Shown here: positions 16,207 through 23,198 of the stretch, in pieces
How the letters are laid out: the number at the start of each line of letters is the position of its first letter
How positions within the stretch are numbered: position 1 is the stretch's first letter
Assembly (NCBI GenBank): GCA_903847405.1
Contig: CAINDP010000107.1
Location: forward strand, 1 to 33,661
Source: an uncultured Myxococcales bacterium
GTDB lineage: Bacteria; Myxococcota_A; UBA9042; DTJE01
Direction of reading: 5' to 3'
Length of the DNA stretch: 33,661 bases
Made by a program: the position numbers and the translations under genes
The notes under the pieces: generated by a model
The model's database searches: none
What the model was told of the DNA's origin: nothing
The model's input: only the letters and a program-made list of their open reading frames with translations

Positions 16207-17166
16207 ATGCGGACATTCCCGCGAGCGGCCGCCCGGGTCGCAGCGTGCTGCCTGGCCCTGTGCATCGCCTGCGCCGGGGGGGCATCCTCGCCCGTTGACG
16301 TCGTTGACGCCGTTGACGCCGTCGATGCCGTCGATGCCGCCGACGCCGCCGACCTTCCGTCCGCCGCCGTCTACCGGGTGATGACCTTCAACCTGCGGAC
16401 CCCCTTCGGGGACACGGACGGCAACGCCTGGGAGTTCCGGCGGGATCGGGCGACCGGCGCCCTGGCGGCGCAGGCACCCGACCTGATGGGGACCCAGGAG
16501 GGCTGGCTGTTCCAACTGGAGGACCTGATGACGGCCGTGCCGGGCTATGCCTGGGCGGGAACCTCCCGCAGCGACAGCGAAGTGGACGAGTACAGTGCGG
16601 TCTTCTGGCGCACCGATCGGTTCGACGCCGAGGCGTCGGGCACCTTCTGGCTGGGGACCGATCCGTCCGATCCCCTGTCCACCTTCGGCCCCGCCCAGGC
16701 CTTTCCCCGCATCGCGACCTGGGTGCGCCTGCGCCCCCGGGACGGGTCGGGTCCCTTCCTGTTCCTGAACACCCACGTGGACTACGAAACCGCGGACGAC
16801 ATCCAGCAGAAGTCGGCGGCCCTGCTGGTCCGGAAGGCGGCCGAGCTGGGCGCGGGCATCCCGGTGGTCGTGACGGGCGACTTCAACGCCCCGCCGGCCA
16901 GCGCCCCCTGGAACATCCTGACGGGGGCCGCGGCGTGGGAAGGCGCCCGGGGGGAGTTCTCCGACGCCTGGGTCGAACTGGACCGGCCCGAGGAGGGGAC
17001 CTTCCACGGCTTCACGGGAACGTCGTCGACCGGGCGCATCGACTGGATCCTGCACCGGGGCGGCTTCGCGGCACGAAACGTCCGGCGGGTCACCGACGCC
17101 GCCCCCGACGGAGGGTATCCTTCCGACCACTTCCCGGTGTGGGCCGACCTGGAGCGGGTTCCCTGA
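16207..17166 (+). CDS. Exported endonuclease/exonuclease/phosphatase-family protein
   Basis: I place the start at the ATG 16207 (319 residues), with AGGAAGGAAG just upstream; ATG 16192 is the alternative. The signal region ends CIACAGG, a loose lipobox. A low-complexity VDA/ADA linker follows, then a complete DNase I-like fold. The catalytic set is visible in order: VMTFNLR (Asn), GTQEGW (Glu), FLNTHVDYE (His), VTGDFNAPP (Asp, Asn) and SDHFPVWADL (Asp, His). Family members cleave phosphodiesters in nucleic acids, phosphoinositides or sphingomyelin. Without extra motifs the substrate is open. It shares family and linker style with the gene at 19333. Confidence 0.86.
   Translation: MRTFPRAAARVAACCLALCIACAGGASSPVDVVDAVDAVDAVDAADAADLPSAAVYRVMTFNLRTPFGDTDGNAWEFRRDRATGALAAQAPDLMGTQEGWLFQLEDLMTAVPGYAWAGTSRSDSEVDEYSAVFWRTDRFDAEASGTFWLGTDPSDPLSTFGPAQAFPRIATWVRLRPRDGSGPFLFLNTHVDYETADDIQQKSAALLVRKAAELGAGIPVVVTGDFNAPPASAPWNILTGAAAWEGARGEFSDAWVELDRPEEGTFHGFTGTSSTGRIDWILHRGGFAARNVRRVTDAAPDGGYPSDHFPVWADLERVP
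16294..16353 (+). repeat. 9-bp tandem repeat coding for VDA units
   Basis: Nearly seven copies of a 9-bp unit (GTTGACGTC, GTTGACGCC twice, GTCGATGCC twice, GCCGACGCC, then GCCGAC) encode VDV-VDA-VDA-VDA-VDA-ADA-AD. It forms the flexible acidic linker between the signal region and the catalytic domain, and probably varies in length by slippage. Confidence 0.85.
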
Positions 17167-17194
17167 CGACACATCCTCCAACGCGTGGAAGACG

Positions 17195-18325
17195 ATGAAC
17201 GACACGGCACGGTTCGGTGGCCTGATCGCGGCGATGGTCCTGGTGGTCGCCACGGGCTGCGGCGGAAAGGCTGCGAAGGGCACGGACGTGCCCGCACCGG
17301 GCGACATCGCCGGCGACGAACCGGCCCCGGCGGACGTCACGCACGACACCCCGAATCCCGAGGACGCCCGACCCGACGTCCCGACGGACGTTCCCGGGCC
17401 GGACGACGTCGTAACCGATCTCCCGACCGACACCCCCGCGGCCGACGAGGGGCCTGACGGGACGGACGTGCCCCCGCCCTGGACCTGCCCCGTATTTGGC
17501 GACACGGTGACGCTGGGCACGATCGTCAGCGACCAGATCCACGAGGCGTCCGGCCTGGCCGCCAGCCGGAAGCACGACGGGATCTTCTGGACCCACAACG
17601 ATTCGGGGAACACCGCGCGGGTGTTCGCGCTGAGGTCCGACGGATCCGTCGCGACGGAGGTGCACCTGAAGGACGCGGACCAGAAGGACATCGAGGCCAC
17701 CGACTGGGAGGACATCGCGATGGGCCCGTTCAACCTCGTCGGGAACGCCCTCTTCGTGGCCGACACCGGGGACAATCCCGGAACCCGCCAATCGGTCGTC
17801 ATCCAGGTGCTGGACGAGCCGGACCCGGCTGCGGGCGACCAGCAGGACGCCAAGGTACTGGCTTCGATCGCCCTGAAATATCCAGGGGCTCCGGTGGACT
17901 GCGAATCGTTCTTCGTGGACCCGCTGACCGGGGACTTCTACCTGGTCGCCAGGGAGACCATCGAACGCGACGACGTGCAGACCAGCCGCCTGTTCCGCAA
18001 GGCCGCTCCCCACGTATCGTCCACGGATCCGGTCACGCTGGAGGAGGTGGCCGTAGTCCCGGCGGCCTTGCCCACGGCGGCGGACATGTCGGCCGATGGT
18101 TCGCTGATGATGATCCGAACCTACTTCGTCGCGCTCCTGTTCCATCGGGCGCCGGGCACCACGATCGCGCAGGCCGTGGCCGGCGAGCCCTGTGAATTGC
18201 AGCCGTTCGGGAACGAACCCCAGGGCGAGGCCATCACGATCCTTCCCGACAACTCGGGTTTCGTGACGGTCAGCGAGGCCAACGGCAAGGTCCCTCAGGA
18301 TCTGCACTTCACGCCATTCCAATAA
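17195..18325 (+). CDS. Exported beta-propeller-like lipoprotein
   Basis: The 376-residue product has a signal peptide ending near VVATGC (Cys22) and a long Asp/Pro/Val-rich linker to about residue 95. The C-terminal domain has blade-like segments such as HEASGLAASRKHDGIFWTHN, VFALRSDGSVATEVHL, NALFVADTGDN and FYLVARETIE. This resembles the SdiA/PE-PGRS or NHL-type six-bladed propellers, but I do not assign a catalytic function. The tail motif GEAITILPDNSGFVTVSE recalls phytase-like (esterase-like) propeller proteins, an alternative worth testing. The start ATG has GGAAG about six bases upstream. It lies 28 bp downstream of the phosphatase-fold gene. Confidence 0.72.
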   Translation: MNDTARFGGLIAAMVLVVATGCGGKAAKGTDVPAPGDIAGDEPAPADVTHDTPNPEDARPDVPTDVPGPDDVVTDLPTDTPAADEGPDGTDVPPPWTCPVFGDTVTLGTIVSDQIHEASGLAASRKHDGIFWTHNDSGNTARVFALRSDGSVATEVHLKDADQKDIEATDWEDIAMGPFNLVGNALFVADTGDNPGTRQSVVIQVLDEPDPAAGDQQDAKVLASIALKYPGAPVDCESFFVDPLTGDFYLVARETIERDDVQTSRLFRKAAPHVSSTDPVTLEEVAVVPAALPTAADMSADGSLMMIRTYFVALLFHRAPGTTIAQAVAGEPCELQPFGNEPQGEAITILPDNSGFVTVSEANGKVPQDLHFTPFQ

Positions 18326-18419
18326 CCCCCGCGAGGCGCCACGGGCGATTGCGGTCCCCCGCACCCCCGATTCCCCGGCTGGTTCGCTATACTCGCTTCG
18401 CACATCACGGGACAATGCC

Positions 18420-19247
18420 ATGGACCGATCCCCTTCACGCACCGCACGCCTGCTGCTGATCGCCGCCGCCGCCGCGTCGCTGACCGGCTGTGAAGTCCTC
18501 AGCATCCTCACGGGGGACGTGATCGCCGGGGACACCGCCATCGCGCCGGTCGTGCAACTGGCCGACCAGGAAGCGCACCTGACGCAGTACCCCAGCCTGT
18601 CCGCACTGGCGAAGTACTCGTGCCAGAAGCTGCTGGGCACCCTCCCTTGCCTGGTCGCCGGCACGCCCCCGTCCCGGGAGGAGTTGGAGTTCCGGTTCCA
18701 GGTGGTCTTCCGCATCGAAAACCCGAACCGCGTCCCGGTTCCTGCGACGGAACTGCTGGTCGGCCTGCGCCTGTGGCCGGCGGAAACCTACGGCGACATC
18801 GGCGCCGTGTGCACCACCCTCTGCCAGCCCGGCGCGGTGGGCTGCCCGATTCCCGCGGGCGCCGAGTGCGTGGACAATCCGACCGACGTGCGCGACCTGG
18901 ACACGTTCCTGGAGGCCGCCCTGCGCGGCGCGATCGGGCTGGCCTGGGACCTCGCGAACGGCCAGGATCCCCTGGACCGCCTGGCGGCGTCGACCGTTGC
19001 GCCGGGCGCGACGCTGGACATCACCTTCACGTTCCGCATCGGCATCGACCCGATGCTGAACCTGATCCAGGAGGCGGGAAGCAGCGTCCTGATCCAGTAC
19101 CTGCAGAACGGGAACGGCGAACTGACCATCCCGTACGCCGTGGGCGGCAAGTTGTGGTTCCAGGTGCCCTACCTGGGGCGCGTCGCCGTGGGGATCGGGC
19201 CGTTCGGCGCACCTCCGGACGCCCCGCTGGTCTGGAAGGTCCTGTGA
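18420..19247 (+). CDS. LEA14/WHy-like lipoprotein
   Basis: The 275-residue product has a lipobox LTGC (Cys24). Unlike its neighbours it lacks the long Asp-rich linker. The middle part, VVFRIENPNRVPVPATELLVG, carries the ENPN signature of LEA14/WHy domains, immunoglobulin-like sandwich modules found in stress proteins and bacterial lipoproteins. The later strands DITFTFRIG and LTIPYAVGGKLWFQVPYLG fit the same fold. Members bind lipids or protect surfaces; no enzymatic role is expected. The TATACT box at 18388-18393 may be a -10 element, but I find no -35 at the right distance. Confidence 0.62.
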   Translation: MDRSPSRTARLLLIAAAAASLTGCEVLSILTGDVIAGDTAIAPVVQLADQEAHLTQYPSLSALAKYSCQKLLGTLPCLVAGTPPSREELEFRFQVVFRIENPNRVPVPATELLVGLRLWPAETYGDIGAVCTTLCQPGAVGCPIPAGAECVDNPTDVRDLDTFLEAALRGAIGLAWDLANGQDPLDRLAASTVAPGATLDITFTFRIGIDPMLNLIQEAGSSVLIQYLQNGNGELTIPYAVGGKLWFQVPYLGRVAVGIGPFGAPPDAPLVWKVL

Positions 19248-19332
19248 TTCCGTCGTGATCGCATCCAGCCCGCCCGGCCCGGCGATCCGGGTACAATGCC
19301 CCAGCCAATGTCCTGCGAACCGGAGGACCGGA

Positions 19333-20487
19333 ATGAACCGGGGTTGTGCATGGCTCCTGACGGCCCTCCTGATCGGGGCCGGAGGATGCGGTACCGACGC
19401 GGGCGGGGATGCCGATGCCTGGCCCGTCCTCGACGTTCCCCTGGACGCCGACGCGACCTCGGCGACCGACACCGCTTCGGACGCCGACGCCGCGCCGGGG
19501 AACGACCTCGCACCGGAGGCCGTTTCCCCGCGGACGTTCACGGTCATGACCTTCAATGTCGGGACCACGGAAAAACTGGTCCACGACGGGGACCCGGACG
19601 GGTACGGCGACGCCCTGGCCGACGTGGCAGCCGCGTTCTACGGGAACAACCTGGCCTGGGTGCCCGCCCGGGAAGGGCTGCGAACCTTCATCGACGCGCT
19701 GAAGCCCGACATCATCGGCTTCCAGGAACTGTACTGGGACGGGCACTGCGCCGCCGATTGCGCCGCGGCCCAGGCCACCGATCCGGCCCTGCACGCCGCC
19801 GCCTGCACGGGCGCCGACTTCGTGTGCGGGGCCCCGCTTCCCGACACCCAGATCACCGTCCGCCGCCTGGTGGGCCCGGACTACGCCGTCGCCTGCGCCC
19901 CGAACCACCCCGACAACTGCGTCGCGGTCCGGAAGGCGTTCGGCGCCCTGGCAGACTGTCCCGACGGGCCGTGCATCGGCGGCCTGGACGGCATGGCGCC
20001 GCCGAACGGGTGCACCGGGGGCGCTCGGGTGGCCACCGCCGTCGTCCAGGTCACCGACGGGCCCCAGGTCGCGGTCGTGGACGTCCACACGGTTTCCGGC
20101 AGCAACGTGGAGTGCCGGACGGCCCAGTTGCGGCAGGTGTTCGAGAACCGCGGGGACGACAAGCCCGCGGCCTTCGGCGCGCACAACATCGTGCTGGGGG
20201 ACATGAACATCGACCCCTTCCTGATCGACCCGCTGTACGACGCCAGCGTCGCCTACTGGAACGACCAGGTGGGCGCGGGCAGGAGGTTCCACTACCTGTC
20301 CTCGCCCGACAGCACCGGCCCCAACACGCATCCATCGACCTTCATGAAACTGGACCACGTGATTTCGGACAACCTGGACGGATCCTGCGTGGTCCTGGGC
20401 GTTTCCGAGGGCACCCTGCCCCCGGTGTCCGAGGGCAGCACGTTCTTCGACCACCGTCCGGTCTACTGCACGGTCACGGTTCCCTGA
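19333..20487 (+). CDS. Exported endonuclease/exonuclease/phosphatase-family protein
   Basis: Start ATG 19333 has GGAGGA eight bases upstream (384 residues). A signal peptide ends near IGAGGC (Cys19), then a D/A/T-rich linker to about residue 67. The DNase I-like domain shows VMTFNVG (Asn), IIGFQELYW (Glu), VVDVHTVSG (His), VLGDMNIDP (Asp, Asn), KLDHVIS and FFDHRPVYC (Asp, His). Many cysteines are added within an insertion (about 130-230) absent from the gene at 16207, suggesting disulfides outside the cell. Sphingomyelinase C-like and nuclease-like activities are both possible. It ends 10 bp before the -35 box of the thioredoxin operon promoter. Confidence 0.85.
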   Translation: MNRGCAWLLTALLIGAGGCGTDAGGDADAWPVLDVPLDADATSATDTASDADAAPGNDLAPEAVSPRTFTVMTFNVGTTEKLVHDGDPDGYGDALADVAAAFYGNNLAWVPAREGLRTFIDALKPDIIGFQELYWDGHCAADCAAAQATDPALHAAACTGADFVCGAPLPDTQITVRRLVGPDYAVACAPNHPDNCVAVRKAFGALADCPDGPCIGGLDGMAPPNGCTGGARVATAVVQVTDGPQVAVVDVHTVSGSNVECRTAQLRQVFENRGDDKPAAFGAHNIVLGDMNIDPFLIDPLYDASVAYWNDQVGAGRRFHYLSSPDSTGPNTHPSTFMKLDHVISDNLDGSCVVLGVSEGTLPPVSEGSTFFDHRPVYCTVTVP

Positions 20488-20496
20488 AGAAAGCCC

Positions 20497-20525
20497 TTGA
20501 CGACACCGCAGGCATGTCTTATATT
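20497..20525 (+). promoter_or_regulatory. Strong sigma-70-type promoter of the thiol operon
   Basis: TTGACG (20497-20502), 17 bp spacer, TATATT (20520-20525). The -35 and -10 match consensus at 5 of 6 positions each. It sits in an unusually AT-rich patch and gives a leader of about 60 nt before the thioredoxin ATG. It is the best promoter in the window. Confidence 0.7.
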
Positions 20526-20539
20526 TCTTTCGTGACATG
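20513..20539 (+). promoter_or_regulatory. Operator-like inverted repeat over the -10 box
   Basis: CATGTC (20513-20518) and its exact complement GACATG (20534-20539) flank a 15-bp centre that contains the -10 box. A repressor bound here would block transcription. TGACAT also recurs at 20533 and 20549. No regulator gene is adjacent, so the factor is unknown. Confidence 0.4.
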
Positions 20540-20591
20540 TGCCGTGTTTGACATTCATCGCCGCAGCAACAGGCCGCGGCCGGAGGATTCC

Positions 20592-21008
20592 ATGAAGAAG
20601 GATCGCCCCGCGTGGCTGGCCAACAGGCAGACGGCTCCCGCCCAGAAGTCCCGCGTCCGGATCGCGAACGACGCGAACTTCCAGCGCGAGGTCGTGGAAT
20701 CCGAGATCCCGGTGTTCGTGGATTTCTGGGCCCCCTGGTGCGGCCCGTGCAAGATGATCGCCCCGGTCGTCGAACGCCTGGCCGAGGAATACGAGGGCCG
20801 CGTCAAGTTCGTGAAACTGGACACCGAATCCAGCCCGGACGTGCCGGGGCAGATGGGCATCAAGTCGATCCCGACCCTGCTGATCTTCAAGGGCCGGGAC
20901 GTGGTAGAAACGAAAGTCGGCGCGGGCTCGATCGACGACCTCCGCCGGATGATCGACCGCTCGCTGGGCATCAAGAAGCCCGGCCTGATGGCCAAACTGT
21001 TCGGCTGA
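20592..21008 (+). CDS. Thioredoxin
   Basis: The 138-residue protein has the canonical active site WCGPC (Cys50, Cys53) with the flanking FVDFWAPWCGPCKM and the cis-Pro loop SIPTLLIFKG. It carries about 26 extra residues at the N terminus (MKKDRPAWLANRQ...) compared with standard thioredoxin, and no signal peptide, so it is cytoplasmic. GGAGG lies five bases before the ATG. It is the first gene after the strong promoter and 19 bp before the methyltransferase. Together with the Trx-TrxR fusion further along, the operon carries its own reducing chain, presumably keeping neighbouring cysteines reduced or accepting electrons from an enzyme of the unit. Confidence 0.93.
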   Translation: MKKDRPAWLANRQTAPAQKSRVRIANDANFQREVVESEIPVFVDFWAPWCGPCKMIAPVVERLAEEYEGRVKFVKLDTESSPDVPGQMGIKSIPTLLIFKGRDVVETKVGAGSIDDLRRMIDRSLGIKKPGLMAKLFG

Positions 21009-21027
21009 ACCGGGGGGGACGGCACCG

Positions 21028-21684
21028 ATGAACGACACCGAACGCACCCAGGCCATCGACCAGCGCTACGGCGAACTGGCCGAGTCCGCCTGCTGCCTGT
21101 CCTGCGGCGGCGCCATCAAGTACGCCCTGGCGCGCCCCGGGGAGGTCTGCCTGGACCTGGGCAGCGGGCGCGGGCAGGACGTGCTGCGCCTGGCGGAAAC
21201 CGTGGGTCCCGAGGGTCGCGCCTACGGCCTGGACGTGTCCGACGGGATGCTGGACAAGTCCCGGCGCAACGCGGCCAAGCTGGGGCTGACGAACGTCGAG
21301 TTCCTGAAGTCCCCCCTGGAGCGGATCCCCCTGCCCGACGCCAGCGTGGACCTGGTGGTGTCGAACTGCACGATCAACCACGCCGCAGACAAGGCGGCGG
21401 TCTGGTCGGAGATCCACCGGGTGCTGAAGGCGGGCGGGCGGTTCGTGGTCAGCGACATCTACGCCATCGAGGACGTTCCGGAAGCGTACCGCACGGATCC
21501 GGAAGCCATCGCCGAGTGCTGGGCCGGTGCGGTGCGCCGCGACACGTATATGTCTACCGTCGCGGGGGCGGGTCTGACAGGATTGCAGGTCATCGAGGAA
21601 AGCGCCCCTTACGACAAGGGGCGGATCCAGGTTGCGAGCATGACGCTCGCGGGCATCAAGGCAGGCAACTGCTGCTGTTGCTGA
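21028..21684 (+). CDS. ArsM-like SAM-dependent methyltransferase with CCCC tail
   Basis: The 218-residue protein has a class I SAM-binding core (VCLDLGSGRGQDVLRLAE, GLDVSDGML, NVEFLKSPLERIPLP). It also has VVSNCTINHAADKAAVWSEI and IAECWAGAV, which align with the two arsenite-coordinating cysteines of ArsM (Cys114, Cys164 here). An N-terminal ACCLSCGG (Cys22, 23, 26) may provide the third thiolate. The protein ends in four cysteines in a row (215-218), which is not typical of ArsM. It may methylate arsenite, another thiophilic element, or a thiol-bound substrate such as the neighbouring peptide. At 218 residues it is shorter than most ArsM proteins. Other small-molecule methyltransferase roles remain possible. 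Confidence 0.82.
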   Translation: MNDTERTQAIDQRYGELAESACCLSCGGAIKYALARPGEVCLDLGSGRGQDVLRLAETVGPEGRAYGLDVSDGMLDKSRRNAAKLGLTNVEFLKSPLERIPLPDASVDLVVSNCTINHAADKAAVWSEIHRVLKAGGRFVVSDIYAIEDVPEAYRTDPEAIAECWAGAVRRDTYMSTVAGAGLTGLQVIEESAPYDKGRIQVASMTLAGIKAGNCCCC

Positions 21685-21695
21685 AGGAGGTTCCC

Positions 21696-21857
21696 ATGAA
21701 GCCGATCACGCAGACGAAGACCGCGACCAAGGACACCACGAAGACGTCCGCCCTGCCCCGGGACAACGGCGAGGCGACGGCGCCGGTCCGTGCGAAGGCC
21801 CCCCAGGCCCAGTGCTGCGCCAAGACCTCCAAGGTCACCATGGGCTGCCACGACTGA
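21696..21857 (+). CDS. 53-residue Cys-tailed peptide, candidate precursor
   Basis: This small gene has a near-perfect ribosome-binding site (AAGGAGG, 5-base spacing) and encodes 53 residues. The N-terminal 35 are rich in Lys, Thr and Ala and look leader-like. The C-terminal part is QCCAKTSKVTMGCHD, with Cys40, Cys41 and Cys51. There are no other cysteines and no signal peptide. It sits 11 bp after the CCCC-tailed methyltransferase and one base before the radical SAM ATG, the usual position of a ribosomally made peptide substrate (RiPP precursor). A free metal- or metalloid-binding peptide is the main alternative. I recognise no named family. Confidence 0.75.
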   Translation: MKPITQTKTATKDTTKTSALPRDNGEATAPVRAKAPQAQCCAKTSKVTMGCHD

Positions 21858-21858
21858 C

Positions 21859-23198
21859 ATGGCGACAACACCGCTACAGCCGTCCCGGCACAACATCGTC
21901 GGGCCGATCCGGGGCACCGCGTCCTGGTTCGTCGTGAACCCGCTGTCGGGGATGGCCGACGTGGTGACCGCGGACGAGGCGACGGCGATCCGGGACGGGC
22001 GTGCCGATGCCGCGGGGCTCTACGCCCAGCGGGGCTACCTGGTGGACCCGGCGGAGGAGGAAGGCCGCTACCGGCGCGCGTACCTGGACTTCCTGGACGA
22101 TCGCGACGGGGACGAGGTCCAGTTGTTCTTCGCGCCCTGGTACGCCTGCAACTTCGGGTGCACCTACTGCTACCAGGGCGATTACGCACCGACCGGGGAT
22201 CTGCCCGGGCCCGAGGTGCTGGACGCGTTCTTCGCGTACGTCGACGGCGAGTTCCAGGACCGTCGCACCTACTGACGATTTTCGGGGGCGAGCCGCTGCT
22301 GCCCGGCGCCGGCCATCGGGCCGTCATCGAGGGGCTGGTGGACCGCGCCGCCGCCCGCGGGATGGAAGTCGCCATCGTGACCAACGGGCACCGGCTGGCC
22401 GAGTACCTGCCCATCCTGCGCCGTGCCAAGGTGCGCGAGATCCAGGTCACGCTGGACGGTCCCCGGGAGATCCACGACCGCCGTCGGCCCCTGCTGGGCG
22501 GCGGCAGCACCTTCGACGCGATCGTCGCAGGGGTGGACGCGACGCTGGCGGCGGGCATCCCGGTGAACCTGCGCGTGGTGATCGACCGGGACAACCTGGA
22601 GGCCCTGCCCGCCCTGGCGAACTTCGCCATCGAGCGCGGCTGGACGAAGGCCCCGTCCTTCAAGACGCAGTTGGGACGGAACTACGAACTGCACCACTGC
22701 CACACGGGACCCCAGGTGCTGTACTCGCGACTGGAAATGTACGAGGCCCTGTTCGACCTGGCGCAACGGCACCCCGAAGTGCTGGAATTCCACAGGCCTG
22801 CGTACTCGATTGCGAAGTACCTGTTCGACAACGGCAGCACGCCGCCGCCGCTGTTCGACGCCTGCTCGGGCTGCAAGACCGAGTGGGCCTTCGACCACAC
22901 GGGGCGCATCTACTCGTGCACCGCCACGGTGGGAAAGGTCGGCGAGGAGGTCGGGACCTTCTGGCCGGCCGTCACGCGCGACGACGCCGAAATCACGCGC
23001 TGGCAGGACCGGGACGTCCTGGCCATCGAGGCGTGCCGCGAATGCCCCGTGCGGCTGGCCTGCGGCGGCGGGTGCGCGTCCGTGGCACGCAACCGGACCG
23101 GGGATCTGCATTCGACCGACTGCCGGCCGATCCGGGAACTGCTGGAACTGGGCACTGCGGCGTACCTGCCTGGACTGGACGCCGGGGAGAAATCATGA
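21859..23198 (+). pseudogene. Radical SAM/SPASM maturase interrupted by one frameshift
   Basis: The first part (21859-22275) starts MATTPLQPSRHNIVGPIRGT and carries the cluster motif ACNFGCTYCYQ (Cys97, 101, 104), then stops at TGA 22273. The rest is intact in the -1 frame: LTIFGGEPLL (GGEP motif), VTNGHRLAEYLP, VTLDGPREIHDRR, and a SPASM end with DACSGCKTEW, IYSCTATVG and EACRECPVRLACGGGC. Joined, they give about 446 residues, the length and domain order of a complete peptide-modifying radical SAM enzyme. The N-terminal 90 residues could be a peptide-recognition domain. The reading resumes cleanly around 22270-22274, so a single missing base explains it. The stop overlaps the next gene's start (ATGA). 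Functional status is unknown. Confidence 0.85.
22270..22275 (+). other. Frameshift site in the radical SAM gene
   Basis: In frame 1 the text reads TAC-TGA; in the -1 frame it reads CTG-ACG-ATT, giving L-T-I before FGGEP. Adding one C (TAC-CTG-ACG) would restore a normal TYLTIFGGEPLL segment. No X-XXY-YYZ slippery heptamer is present. Confidence 0.85.

Noticed and set aside
18388-18393. TATACT as a promoter -10 box for the LEA-like gene
   Set aside because: No -35-like hexamer at 16-18 bp upstream.
19292-19297. TACAAT as a promoter -10 box for the second exported phosphatase-fold gene
   Set aside because: No matching -35; the surroundings are GC-rich.
22265-22280. Programmed -1 frameshift in the radical SAM gene
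   Set aside because: No slippery heptamer or clear downstream pseudoknot; a missing base is simpler.
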